Shown here: positions 29,319-36,652 of the stretch, in pieces
How the letters are laid out: each line of letters starts with the position of its first letter
Numbering within the stretch: the first letter of the stretch is position 1
Source of the DNA: Actinomycetota bacterium
GTDB taxonomy: Bacteria; Actinomycetota; Acidimicrobiia; Acidimicrobiales; BP-101
Direction of reading: 5' to 3'
Length of the DNA: 47,759 bases
Assembly: GCA_030838265.1 (NCBI GenBank)
Contig: JAUTXA010000070.1
Location: forward strand, 1 to 47,759
Notes under the pieces: generated by a model
Database searches by the model: none
The model's input: the letters and a program-made list of their open reading frames with translations, nothing else
Told to the model about the DNA's origin: nothing
Made by a program: the position numbers and the translations under genes

Positions 29319-30047
29319 TCACAATCCGATGCCCAGCACCCCTGCCAGCTGCGAGTGGTGGCTGATGACGTGATGGCCCTCGGGCTCGGGCTGGGTGTCG
29401 TCGTCGGAGATGCCGGTGTACCGCACAGCCACCATCCCCATCCCCAGGGCTCCAGCGATATCGGTGCGGCGGATGTCGCCGACGTGGGCCACCCGCTCGG
29501 GCACGGGGCCGCCGAGACCGGCGAGGGCGTGCTCGAAGATCACGGGTGAGGGCTTGAAGGCGCCGACCTCGTCGGAGAAGGACCAATGATCGAAGAGCGG
29601 CAAGATCTCTTGCTTGATGAGGTGCTCTCGAAGGACGGTCGACGGGGTGAACCCGACATCGCAGATGATGCCGATGCGCAGCCCGGCGTCCCTGAGGGTC
29701 TCGAGGCAGTCGACAATGCCCTCGGCCAGCCGCAGCTCGGCGTCACGGCCGGCGTGAGCGAAGGCATCGATCAAGTCGGCCTTGAGGTCGAGGGGGACCT
29801 GAAAGCCGAGCGCTTCGAGGGCATGCTCGGCCGCCTGGGCCGCTAGGAACTGCTGGTTCGCCGTCCACGACTCGACGAAGCGCTTCCAGGTCACGTCAAA
29901 GGCCGCCTCGAGCTGCGAGCGCTCGGCCGCGAAGCCGGCATCCTCGAGCAGCCCGGCCCAAGCATCCAACCGGCGCCCCCGTTGATGGCCGACCTCCTCG
30001 GACATCAACGTGTTCCAGAAGTCGAACGTCACCGCCTCGACCGCCAT
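29319..30047 (-). CDS. HAD superfamily hydrolase
   Basis: A 242-residue protein with motif I VTFDFWNTLM (Asp9), a helical cap (about residues 20-105), motif II region IGIICDVGFTPS, Lys in FKPSPVIFEHAL, and motif IV AHVGDIRRTDIAGA. The second Asp of DxD, the acid/base of phosphatases, is Trp here (DFW), so the chemistry may be phosphatase-unlike or slow. The ATG at 30047 with GAGG 5 nt upstream is preferred; a GTG at 30062 would overlap the malic enzyme stop as GTGA. It follows the malic enzyme gene and is probably co-transcribed. Substrate unknown. Confidence 0.82.
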   Translation of the reverse strand: MAVEAVTFDFWNTLMSEEVGHQRGRRLDAWAGLLEDAGFAAERSQLEAAFDVTWKRFVESWTANQQFLAAQAAEHALEALGFQVPLDLKADLIDAFAHAGRDAELRLAEGIVDCLETLRDAGLRIGIICDVGFTPSTVLREHLIKQEILPLFDHWSFSDEVGAFKPSPVIFEHALAGLGGPVPERVAHVGDIRRTDIAGALGMGMVAVRYTGISDDDTQPEPEGHHVISHHSQLAGVLGIGL

Positions 30048-30058
30048 GTGGGCCTCGG

Positions 30059-31480
30059 TCACGGGGCGACGTGGGTGTGGGGAGCGCGGATCACGCCGTC
30101 GGCGTGAGCAGCGGCCGCCACTGCGGTCGCCACCAGCTCGACGACCTTCCGGTTGAAGACGCTCGGGATCACGTAGCCCGGCGACAGCTCGTCGTCGGGC
30201 ACGGCGTCGGCAATGGCAGCGGCCGCAGCCAGCTTCATGCCCTCGGTGATCTGGGTGGCGCCGGCGTCGAGGGCGCCGCGGAAGATGCCCGGGAAGCACA
30301 GGACGTTGTTGATTTGGTTGGCGTAGTCGCTTCGGCCCGTAGCCACCACCGCGGCCATGCCCTCAGCCTCCTCCGGGAGGATCTCGGGGACGGGGTTGGC
30401 CAAGGCGAACACGATGGGGTCGCGGTGCATGGCCCGCAGGTCGTCGCGCACGAGCAGGCCCGGCCCGCTGACCCCGACGAACACGTCAGCCCCGGGCATC
30501 ACCTCGTGCAGGGCGCCCTTGCGCTGCTCGGGGTTGGTGTTCTCGGCGTACCACCGCTTCGACGCGTCGAGGTTCTCCCGGCCGGAGTAGATCGCGCCCT
30601 TGCGATCGACGCCGATGACGTTCGGGACACCGGCCTCCATCAGGATCTTGGTGATGGCCACGCCGGCGGCGCCGACGCCGGCCACGACGATCTTGAGGTC
30701 CTCCATCCGTTTGTCGACGACCTTGAGGGCATTCCAAAGGGCAGCCAGCACGACGACGGCGGTGCCGTGCTGGTCGTCGTGGAAGACGGGGATGCCCAAC
30801 GACGACTTGAGCCGCTCCTCGACCTCGAAGCAGCGGGGGGCGGCAATGTCCTCGAGGTTGATGCCACCGAAGACGGGCTCGAGGCGCTCGACCGTCTCGA
30901 CCAGCTCGTCGGCGTCGTCGATCTTGAGGCAGATCGGGAAGGCGTCGATGCCCGCGAACTCCTTGAAGAGCATGGCCTTGCCCTCCATCACGGGGAGGCT
31001 GGCCTCGGGCCCGATGTTGCCGAGGCCCAGCACGGCGGTGCCGTCGGTCACGATGGCGACGGTGTTCTTCTTCACCGTGTACTTGTGCACCTCGGGCGGG
31101 TTGGCGGCGATGGCCAGGCAGACGCGGGCCACACCCGGCGTGTAGGCCATCGAGAGGTCGTCCCGGTTGGCGAGGGGCACCTTCGACCGAACCTCGATCT
31201 TGCCGCCCTCGTGCATGAGGAAGGTGCGATCGCTGGCGTCGACGACGGTGACGCTCTCGATGGCCTCGACCGCTTTGCGGATCTGGTCGACGTGGGCCTC
31301 GTCGACCGCGAACACGGTGATGTCGCGCGTGATCGAGTCGTGGGTGGCCTCGACGATGTCGAGGGCCGAGATGTCACCGCCGGCCTGTCCGATGGCCGTC
31401 GTCACCCGGCCCAGCATCCCCGGCTGGTTCGAGATCTCGAGGCGCAGGCGGACGGAATAGGAGGCGTTCGGGGTGGGCAT
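30059..31480 (-). CDS. NAD(P)-dependent malic enzyme with N-terminal ACT domain
   Basis: A 473-residue enzyme that decarboxylates malate to pyruvate. Residues 5-85 form an ACT domain (YSVRLRLEISNQPGMLGRVT), which suggests allosteric control by an amino acid or similar ligand. The catalytic part has MAYTPGVARV, FPICLKIDDADELVE, NLEDIAAPRCFEVEERL, FHDDQHGTAVV and the nucleotide fold VVAGVGAAGVAI. The length matches the bacterial ACT-malic enzyme group. Start ATG at 31480; TAGGTT 10 nt upstream points to a leaderless mRNA. The next gene, a HAD protein, follows 11 bp later. Confidence 0.93.
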   Translation of the reverse strand: MPTPNASYSVRLRLEISNQPGMLGRVTTAIGQAGGDISALDIVEATHDSITRDITVFAVDEAHVDQIRKAVEAIESVTVVDASDRTFLMHEGGKIEVRSKVPLANRDDLSMAYTPGVARVCLAIAANPPEVHKYTVKKNTVAIVTDGTAVLGLGNIGPEASLPVMEGKAMLFKEFAGIDAFPICLKIDDADELVETVERLEPVFGGINLEDIAAPRCFEVEERLKSSLGIPVFHDDQHGTAVVVLAALWNALKVVDKRMEDLKIVVAGVGAAGVAITKILMEAGVPNVIGVDRKGAIYSGRENLDASKRWYAENTNPEQRKGALHEVMPGADVFVGVSGPGLLVRDDLRAMHRDPIVFALANPVPEILPEEAEGMAAVVATGRSDYANQINNVLCFPGIFRGALDAGATQITEGMKLAAAAAIADAVPDDELSPGYVIPSVFNRKVVELVATAVAAAAHADGVIRAPHTHVAP

Positions 31481-31490
31481 GTCGGTCTGC

Positions 31491-31496
31491 AACCTA
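31491..31496 (-). promoter_or_regulatory. candidate leaderless -10 element of the malic enzyme gene
   Basis: TAGGTT on the minus strand, 10 nt before the ATG, with no ribosome binding site between. Confidence 0.45.
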
Positions 31497-31551
31497 CCGG
31501 CGGCCGGGCCACTTTCCTCAACCGACGGCGGCGGCGTTTGCCCAGCGAGCA

Positions 31552-31598
31552 AGCGCGCGCCAGCCCGGCCTCGAAAGGCCGGGCTGGGGATGCGCGCT
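31552..31598 (-). terminator. long GC-rich hairpin after bldC
   Basis: Inner stem CCAGCCCGGCCT/AGGCCGGGCTGG (12 bp) with loop CGAA, extended by AGCGCGC/GCGCGCT across a small bulge. It lies between the bldC stop (31638) and the malic enzyme promoter on the same strand. There is no T tract, a common actinobacterial form. It should separate the two transcripts. Confidence 0.65.
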
Positions 31599-31637
31599 GG
31601 TCGTCGGTCCCCCGATGAGCCGACGACGGCAGGTGAG

Positions 31638-31835
31638 CTACAGGACTTCGTGCTCCATCTGTTCGAGGCAGCGACGGATCTCCGATGCCCTGAACCGACG
31701 ATGACCTCCGAGGGTGCGGATGGCGGTGATCTTGCCAGCGCGGGCCCAGCGGGTAACGGTCTTCGGGTTCACCCGAAAGAGGGCTGCGACCTCTGCGGGA
31801 GTTAGGAGTTGCTCTGGTGCGTTCTGTTCTGCCAT
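31638..31835 (-). CDS. bldC: BldC-like MerR/excisionase-type DNA-binding protein
   Basis: A 65-residue protein that is almost entirely one winged helix-turn-helix: LLTPAEVAALFRVNPKTVTRWARAGKI, then the wing IRTLGGHRRFRASEIRRCL. This is very close to BldC of Streptomyces, which binds direct repeats cooperatively and controls development; here the target genes are unknown. The ATG at 31835 has AAGGGA 6-7 nt upstream; a longer in-frame start would add 12 residues not found in the family. It diverges from the Leu/Val dehydrogenase operon, 181 bp away, so it may act on that promoter. Confidence 0.88.
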   Translation of the reverse strand: MAEQNAPEQLLTPAEVAALFRVNPKTVTRWARAGKITAIRTLGGHRRFRASEIRRCLEQMEHEVL

Positions 31836-32003
31836 GGGTTGTCCCTTCGGTGTGTCCCTTTCGTCCGTCAAGGTAAGTCAGACCCTTATCGCCGTCGATA
31901 GCCCTCTGGGGTCATTTCTTCCCCCCGATCGGACTAGTCATGCCCTGTTCAGGCACAGATGCGGACAGCGAGGGGGCCGGGGGCGGCCGGCCAACCCGCC
32001 CGG

Positions 32004-32009
32004 TAACCT
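32004..32009 (+). promoter_or_regulatory. candidate leaderless -10 element of the Leu/Val dehydrogenase operon
   Basis: TAACCT on the plus strand, 7 nt before the GTG at 32017, with no Shine-Dalgarno site. It lies in the bldC divergent region. Confidence 0.45.
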
Positions 32010-32016
32010 CGAAAAC

Positions 32017-33093
32017 GTGCAGCTCTTCGATCGACTGGCGGCCGACGACTACGAGCAGGTTGTCTTCTGCCAGGACAACGGGACCGGCCTGCGGGCCATC
32101 ATCGCCATCCACGACACCACCCTGGGCCCCGCGCTCGGGGGCACCCGTTTCTTCCCGTACGGCTCCGACGACGAGGCCCTCGACGACGTGCTGCGCCTGG
32201 CCAAGGGCATGTCCTACAAGTCGGCTGCCGCCGGGCTCGACTTGGGCGGGGGCAAGGCGGTCATCGTGGGCGACCCGGCCAAGGTGAAGACCGAGTCCCT
32301 GCTGCGGGCCTATGGCCGCTTCGTCGACGCCCTCGGGGGCCGCTACATCACGGCCGAAGACGTGGGCACGACGCAGGCCGACATGGATCTCATCCGCCGC
32401 GAGACGCGCTGCGTCACCGGCGTGAGCCGGTCGCTGGGCGGGTCGGGCGACCCCTCGGCCGCCACCGCCTACGGCGTGATGCACGGCATGAAGGCGGTGG
32501 CGAGCAAGCTTTGGGGCGACACCAGCCTGGCCGGCCGCCACGTGGTGGTGAGCGGTGTCGGCAAGGTCGGGTACAGCCTCGTCCGCCATCTGGTCGAGGA
32601 GCGAGCCCGCGTCACGGTCACCGATGTCGTGCCCGCCGCCGTCGAGCGAGCCGTGAAGGACTTCGGCATCGAGGCGACACCCGTCGACAGCGCCCACCAG
32701 GTGGCGTGCGACATCTACTCCCCGTGTGCGATGGGCAAGGCCCTGAGCCCGGTCACCATCCCCGAGCTGGCCTGCACGGCGGTCGTGGGCAGTGCCAACA
32801 ACCAGCTGGCGGACGAGACGTGTGCTCCTCTTCTCGAGGACAAGGTCGTGGTCTATGCCCCCGACTACATCGTCAACGCCGGCGGGGTGATCAACATCGC
32901 CGAGGAGCTCGTCGGCTACCACCGAGAGCGGGCCTACTCCAACGTCCGGCGCATCTTCGACACCACCCTCGCCGTGCTCGATACCGCCGAGAACGAGGGC
33001 ATCACGACCGCCCTCGCCGCCGACCGGGTAGCCGAACGACGCATGGTTGAGCTGGCCCGCATCCACCAGATCCGCACGTTCCACGAGAGGTGA
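32017..33093 (+). CDS. leucine/valine (branched-chain) amino acid dehydrogenase
   Basis: A 358-residue NAD-dependent Glu/Leu/Phe/Val dehydrogenase that deaminates branched-chain amino acids to 2-oxo acids. Lys68 (KGMSYKSAAAG) and Lys80 (LGGGKAVI) sit exactly as in Bacillus leucine dehydrogenase; the nucleotide fold is VVVSGVGKVGYSLV; the late motif is APDYIVNAGGVINIAEE. The GTG at 32017 begins the typical QLFDRL and has TAACCT 7 nt upstream. The stop overlaps the region of the next gene start, a 2-oxoacid dehydrogenase, which would use its product. Confidence 0.92.
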   Translation: MQLFDRLAADDYEQVVFCQDNGTGLRAIIAIHDTTLGPALGGTRFFPYGSDDEALDDVLRLAKGMSYKSAAAGLDLGGGKAVIVGDPAKVKTESLLRAYGRFVDALGGRYITAEDVGTTQADMDLIRRETRCVTGVSRSLGGSGDPSAATAYGVMHGMKAVASKLWGDTSLAGRHVVVSGVGKVGYSLVRHLVEERARVTVTDVVPAAVERAVKDFGIEATPVDSAHQVACDIYSPCAMGKALSPVTIPELACTAVVGSANNQLADETCAPLLEDKVVVYAPDYIVNAGGVINIAEELVGYHRERAYSNVRRIFDTTLAVLDTAENEGITTALAADRVAERRMVELARIHQIRTFHER

Positions 33094-33098
33094 CAACG

Positions 33099-35246
33099 GT
33101 GTCACGCACGGTCGAAGACCAAGGCCCTGACGCCGCCGAGGGCGAGGACTCGCTCTACCGGGGGGTCTCCCGCCACGAGCTGGTCGAGGACTTCCGGTTG
33201 GCCTGCATCTCGCGGGCCCTCGACGACCGGGAGATCATGCTGCAGAAGCAGAGCCGGGTGTTCTTCCAGATCTCGGGGGCGGGCCACGAGGCGCTGCTCC
33301 TCGGTCTGGCTCGGAGCCTGCGTCCGGGCTACGACTGGTTCTTCCCGTACTACCGCGACCGGGCTCTCGTCCTGGGTCTCGGCGTGACCCCCGAGGAGAT
33401 CCTGTTCCAGGCCGTCGGGTCGGTCGAGGACCCGTCGTCATCGGGCCGCCAGATGCCGTGCCACTGGGGGTCGAAGGCCCTGAACATCGTCACCCAGTCG
33501 AGCCCGACCGGCAGCCAGTGCATTCCGGCCGTGGGCTGCGCCGAGGCCGCCCGCTACATCTCCCGCCGTCCCGACCTGCCCGGCTGCGTAGCTCACGGCG
33601 ACGAGGTCACCTACGTGTCGCTCGGCGAGGGCGCCACGTCCGAGGGCGAGTTCTGGGAGAGCCTGAACACGGCCTGCACCCAGCACCTCCCGGTGGTCTT
33701 CGTCGTGGCTGACAACGGCTTCGCCATCTCTGTTCCGTCGGCCGACCAGTCGCCCGCACCCATCTCCGAGCTGGTCCGGGGGTTCCGGGGGCTGCAGATC
33801 CACAAGATCGACGGGCGCGACTACTTCCAGGTGCGCAAGAAGGGCGCCAAGGCCATCGAGGAGGTGCGGGCGGGCATAGGGCCGGCCCTCATCCACGCCA
33901 CCGTGACCCGTCCCTACTCGCATTCCGCGGCCGACACCCAGAGCAAGTACCGCCCGGCCGAGGAGCTGGCCGACGAGGCCGAGCACGACCCCATCCTCCA
34001 ACTCGAGCGGGCCCTGGTGAAGGGCAAGATCCTGACCGCCGACGAGGTTGCCGACATCCGCGACGAGGCCAAGCAGACCGTGGCGGCGGCCGCTCGCAAG
34101 GCGCTGGCCGGGGCCAGGCCGGACCCAGCGACCATCACCGAGCAGGTCTACGTCTTGCCCGACATCGCCCTCAACGAGGTCATCGACGACGCCAGCCGGG
34201 ACAGCGGCGAGAAGGGCCTGGGCGACCGCGTCCCCTTTGGCGAAGCCATCAAGCAGACGCTGCACGAGGTCATGGAGCACGACGAGCGGGTCCGCGTCTT
34301 CGGTGAAGACGTGGCCGACGCCCGCGAGGCGGTCCTGGCCAACGTCGAAGGCAAGGGCGGTGTCTTCGGCACCACCCTCGGCCTGCATCGCAAGTACGGC
34401 TTCGCCCGCTGCTTCAACACCCCGCTCTCCGAAGCCAACATCGTGGGCCGGGCCGTCGGCCAGGCCATCCGCGGGCTGCGGCCGGCGCCGGAGGTGCAGT
34501 TCTTCGACTACATCTGGCCCGCCATGCAGCAGATCAAGAGTGAGGCGGCCACCATCCGGTGGCGCTCGAACGGGACCTTCACCTGTCCCATGGTGCTGCG
34601 CATCCCCATCGGTGGCTACCTCACGGGTGGTTCGATCTGGCACAGCCAGAGCGGTGAGTCGATCTTCACCCACATCCCCGGCCTGCTCATCGCCTTCCCG
34701 TCGCGCTCGCGCGATGCGGTCGGGCTCCTGCGCTACGCCTTCCAGTGCGAGGACCCGGTGCTGTTCCTCGAGCACAAGCGTCTGTACCGCCAGCCCTACA
34801 CGGCCGATCCCTTCCCGCCCGCCGAGCACATCATCCCGTTCGGCAAGGCGACCTACCGGACGAGGGGCGACGACCTCACGATTGTCACCTACGGCTACAC
34901 CGTCGAGCTGGCTCGTCAGGCCGCGGCCGTGCTGGCCGACGACGGTGGGGCGACGGTCGAGGTCATCGACCTGCGCTCGCTCGTGCCGTGGGACAAGGAG
35001 ATGGTCGCCGAGTCGGTGGCCAAGACCGGCCGGCTCCTGGTGGTGCACGAGGACATCGTCACCTCAGGTTTCGGCGCCGAGATCGCGGCGTGGGTCGCCG
35101 AGCACCGGTTCTGCGATCTCGACGCCCCCGTCCGCCGGGTCGGCGCCCTCGACACCCACGTGGCCTATGAGCCGACGCTCGAGCAGGCCATCCTCCCGCA
35201 AGTCGACGACATCGTCGCCGCCTCCCGCGAGACCCTGGCCTTCTAG
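33099..35246 (+). CDS. fused alpha-beta E1 component of a branched-chain 2-oxoacid dehydrogenase
   Basis: A 715-residue thiamine-diphosphate enzyme in which alpha (about residues 20-350) and beta (about 370-715) subunits are joined. Alpha shows GAGHEALLLGLARSL, FPYYRDRALVLGLG and the ThDP motif VSLGEGATSEGEF-to-DNGFAIS. Beta shows RVRVFGEDVADAREA, FNTPLSEANIVGRAVGQA, and VIDLRSLVPWDKE. The best match is to branched-chain or similar 2-oxoacid dehydrogenases. The GTG at 33099 is preferred because AGAGG lies upstream at good distance; a GTG at 33090 would overlap the previous stop. No E2 or E3 gene is in the window, so they must be elsewhere. Confidence 0.9.
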   Translation: MSRTVEDQGPDAAEGEDSLYRGVSRHELVEDFRLACISRALDDREIMLQKQSRVFFQISGAGHEALLLGLARSLRPGYDWFFPYYRDRALVLGLGVTPEEILFQAVGSVEDPSSSGRQMPCHWGSKALNIVTQSSPTGSQCIPAVGCAEAARYISRRPDLPGCVAHGDEVTYVSLGEGATSEGEFWESLNTACTQHLPVVFVVADNGFAISVPSADQSPAPISELVRGFRGLQIHKIDGRDYFQVRKKGAKAIEEVRAGIGPALIHATVTRPYSHSAADTQSKYRPAEELADEAEHDPILQLERALVKGKILTADEVADIRDEAKQTVAAAARKALAGARPDPATITEQVYVLPDIALNEVIDDASRDSGEKGLGDRVPFGEAIKQTLHEVMEHDERVRVFGEDVADAREAVLANVEGKGGVFGTTLGLHRKYGFARCFNTPLSEANIVGRAVGQAIRGLRPAPEVQFFDYIWPAMQQIKSEAATIRWRSNGTFTCPMVLRIPIGGYLTGGSIWHSQSGESIFTHIPGLLIAFPSRSRDAVGLLRYAFQCEDPVLFLEHKRLYRQPYTADPFPPAEHIIPFGKATYRTRGDDLTIVTYGYTVELARQAAAVLADDGGATVEVIDLRSLVPWDKEMVAESVAKTGRLLVVHEDIVTSGFGAEIAAWVAEHRFCDLDAPVRRVGALDTHVAYEPTLEQAILPQVDDIVAASRETLAF

Positions 35247-35266
35247 CCCTTCATCGAGTGGGCTAG
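35243..35266. terminator. bidirectional hairpin containing both convergent stop codons
   Basis: CTAGCCC (35243-35249) pairs with GGGCTAG (35260-35266) around a 10-nt loop. The first TAG is the stop of the E1 gene (plus); its mirror image is the TAG stop of the small minus-strand gene. Confidence 0.5.
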
Positions 35267-35580
35267 CCCTGCTCGTCGGGCTCGCTGGGCTCGACGAGGG
35301 GATCGCCCTCGTCGATCTCGTCGACCCGCTCGCGGAGATTGGCCGCCGCCTCCGGGTCGGTGGCCAGGCGCTCGGCCAGGCCGGCCGCCGTCTCGTCCAT
35401 GAAGTTCGGATCGATCACTGCCACTGCGGTTCGCTGGCCCAAGAGGTAGGCGCCGTTGGCCAAGCCGTCCTCGTCGGCGATGGCGTCGAGGATCTCGGTC
35501 GGCGTGTGGCCCGTCCGCCGGACGTACTCATGCAGAGCCGCATTGCGCTCGGCCAGCTTGGCCTCGAGGTCGATCTCCAT
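35263..35580 (-). CDS. hypothetical small acidic protein
   Basis: A 105-residue soluble protein, helical and acidic toward the end (RERVDEIDEGDPLVEPSEPDEQG). MEIDLEAKLAERNAALHEYVRRTG begins it. I do not recognise the family. Three nearby ATGs are possible; the one at 35580 is preferred because TTAGGT stands 6 nt upstream, as in other leaderless genes here. Between pyrE and the convergent E1 gene. No function can be given. Confidence 0.6.
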   Translation of the reverse strand: MEIDLEAKLAERNAALHEYVRRTGHTPTEILDAIADEDGLANGAYLLGQRTAVAVIDPNFMDETAAGLAERLATDPEAAANLRERVDEIDEGDPLVEPSEPDEQG

Positions 35581-35640
35581 CCCCATACCTAACCCCATCA
35601 CCGGCCCCAGGCCAAGGGCCAGGACGCGGGCCGCCAGGGC

Positions 35641-36195
35641 CTACGACGCGCCGCCTTCATACGGGAACCCCAGGTCGAGGGCCGTCACGAGGGCCGCGAA
35701 GGGCACGCCGAGCTCGGCGGCGAGGGCCTCGCCCGTCCCGCCGCGATCGACCATCGTGAGCACCAACACGGGCTCGGCGCCGACATCGCGCACGGCAGCA
35801 ATGGCCTCGACCGCCGAGGTGCCCCGGGTGGCGGCGTCTTCGGTGATGACGACCTTGTCGCCGGGCTCCAAGGCCCCGGCGATGCGGCCGCCGCCGCCGT
35901 GATCCTTGACCTCCTTGCGGACGCTGAAGGACCGAAGCGGGCGACCCCGGGTAGCGGCAATGGCGGCTACCCCGAAAGCGACGGCATCGGCGCCCATCGT
36001 CAGCCCGCCGATGGCGGTCGCCTCGGAGGGGATGACCTCGAGGGCCAGGTCGGCGATGAGCAGCATCCCCTCGGGTCGGCACGACGTCTGCTTGGCGTCG
36101 ATGAACCACGAGCTCTTCTGGCCTGACTTCAGGGTGAAGTCACCTCGCTGCACCGAGTGCTTGAGAAGGTGGTCGACGAGATCCTGTTTGCTCAC
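35641..36195 (-). CDS. pyrE: orotate phosphoribosyltransferase
   Basis: A 184-residue pyrimidine enzyme that joins orotate and PRPP to give OMP. FTLKSGQKSSWFIDAKQ opens the fold; the PRPP-binding motif is VVITEDAATRGTSA; the flexible-loop region is SVRKEVKDHGGGGRIAG. The length fits the short OPRT group. GTG start at 36195; TAGATT 6 nt upstream serves as a leaderless -10 candidate and includes the TAG stop of the response regulator gene 9 bp away, so it may be read both from its own promoter and from the upstream operon. Confidence 0.92.
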   Translation of the reverse strand: MSKQDLVDHLLKHSVQRGDFTLKSGQKSSWFIDAKQTSCRPEGMLLIADLALEVIPSEATAIGGLTMGADAVAFGVAAIAATRGRPLRSFSVRKEVKDHGGGGRIAGALEPGDKVVITEDAATRGTSAVEAIAAVRDVGAEPVLVLTMVDRGGTGEALAAELGVPFAALVTALDLGFPYEGGAS

Positions 36196-36201
36196 GTCGT
36201 C

Positions 36202-36207
36202 AATCTA
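36202..36207 (-). promoter_or_regulatory. candidate leaderless -10 element of pyrE
   Basis: TAGATT on the minus strand, 6 nt before the pyrE GTG; its first three bases are the stop codon of the response regulator. Confidence 0.35.
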
Positions 36208-36636
36208 CGGCGTGGGCGACGACCCGTTGGTGAGGCGGGCGATGGTGGCCTCGCGGTGGGCGTCGAGCGTCGTCTCGTCGAAGCCGACGATGCGGCCGAT
36301 GAGCTCGCTGAGCTCGACTGGGCTGAAGGGCTTGGTCACGTAGTCGGCGGCCCCGAGCTCGAGGGCACGCGCCACGTCGCGGGCCGACGACTTGGCCGAC
36401 ACCACCACGACCCGGGGCTTTTCGGTCTCGCCAGACAGACCTTGCAGGACCCCCCACCCGTCCATGACCGGCATCATCACGTCGAGCAGGACGATGTCAA
36501 AGTGCTCTTCGGAGATGCGACGAAGCGCGGTCTCGCCATCGGCGGCGAGGGCTGTCTCGTAGCCGTCGGCCTCGAGATTCACTCGGAGCATCAGCAAGAT
36601 GTCGGGCTCGTCGTCGACGATCAAGACCCGGGTCAC
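36205..36636 (-). CDS. single-domain response regulator
   Basis: A 143-residue receiver-only protein: VLIVDDEPD acid pocket, phospho-acceptor Asp52 (VLLDVMMPVMDG), Ser80 (VVVSAKS) and Lys102 (VTKPFSP). There is no DNA-binding domain; a tail of about 25 residues follows. It probably acts by protein contact, like CheY, or passes phosphate on. GTG start at 36636; GGGA lies just upstream. It follows the sensor kinase gene after 16 bp and must be its partner. Confidence 0.9.
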   Translation of the reverse strand: MTRVLIVDDEPDILLMLRVNLEADGYETALAADGETALRRISEEHFDIVLLDVMMPVMDGWGVLQGLSGETEKPRVVVVSAKSSARDVARALELGAADYVTKPFSPVELSELIGRIVGFDETTLDAHREATIARLTNGSSPTP

Positions 36637-36652
36637 GTTCCCAACCGATTTC

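Noticed and set aside
30071..31618. Long plus-strand reading frame of 515 codons
   Set aside because: It is the antisense shadow of the malic enzyme gene, an effect of high GC; it has no family features, while the minus strand encodes a complete enzyme.
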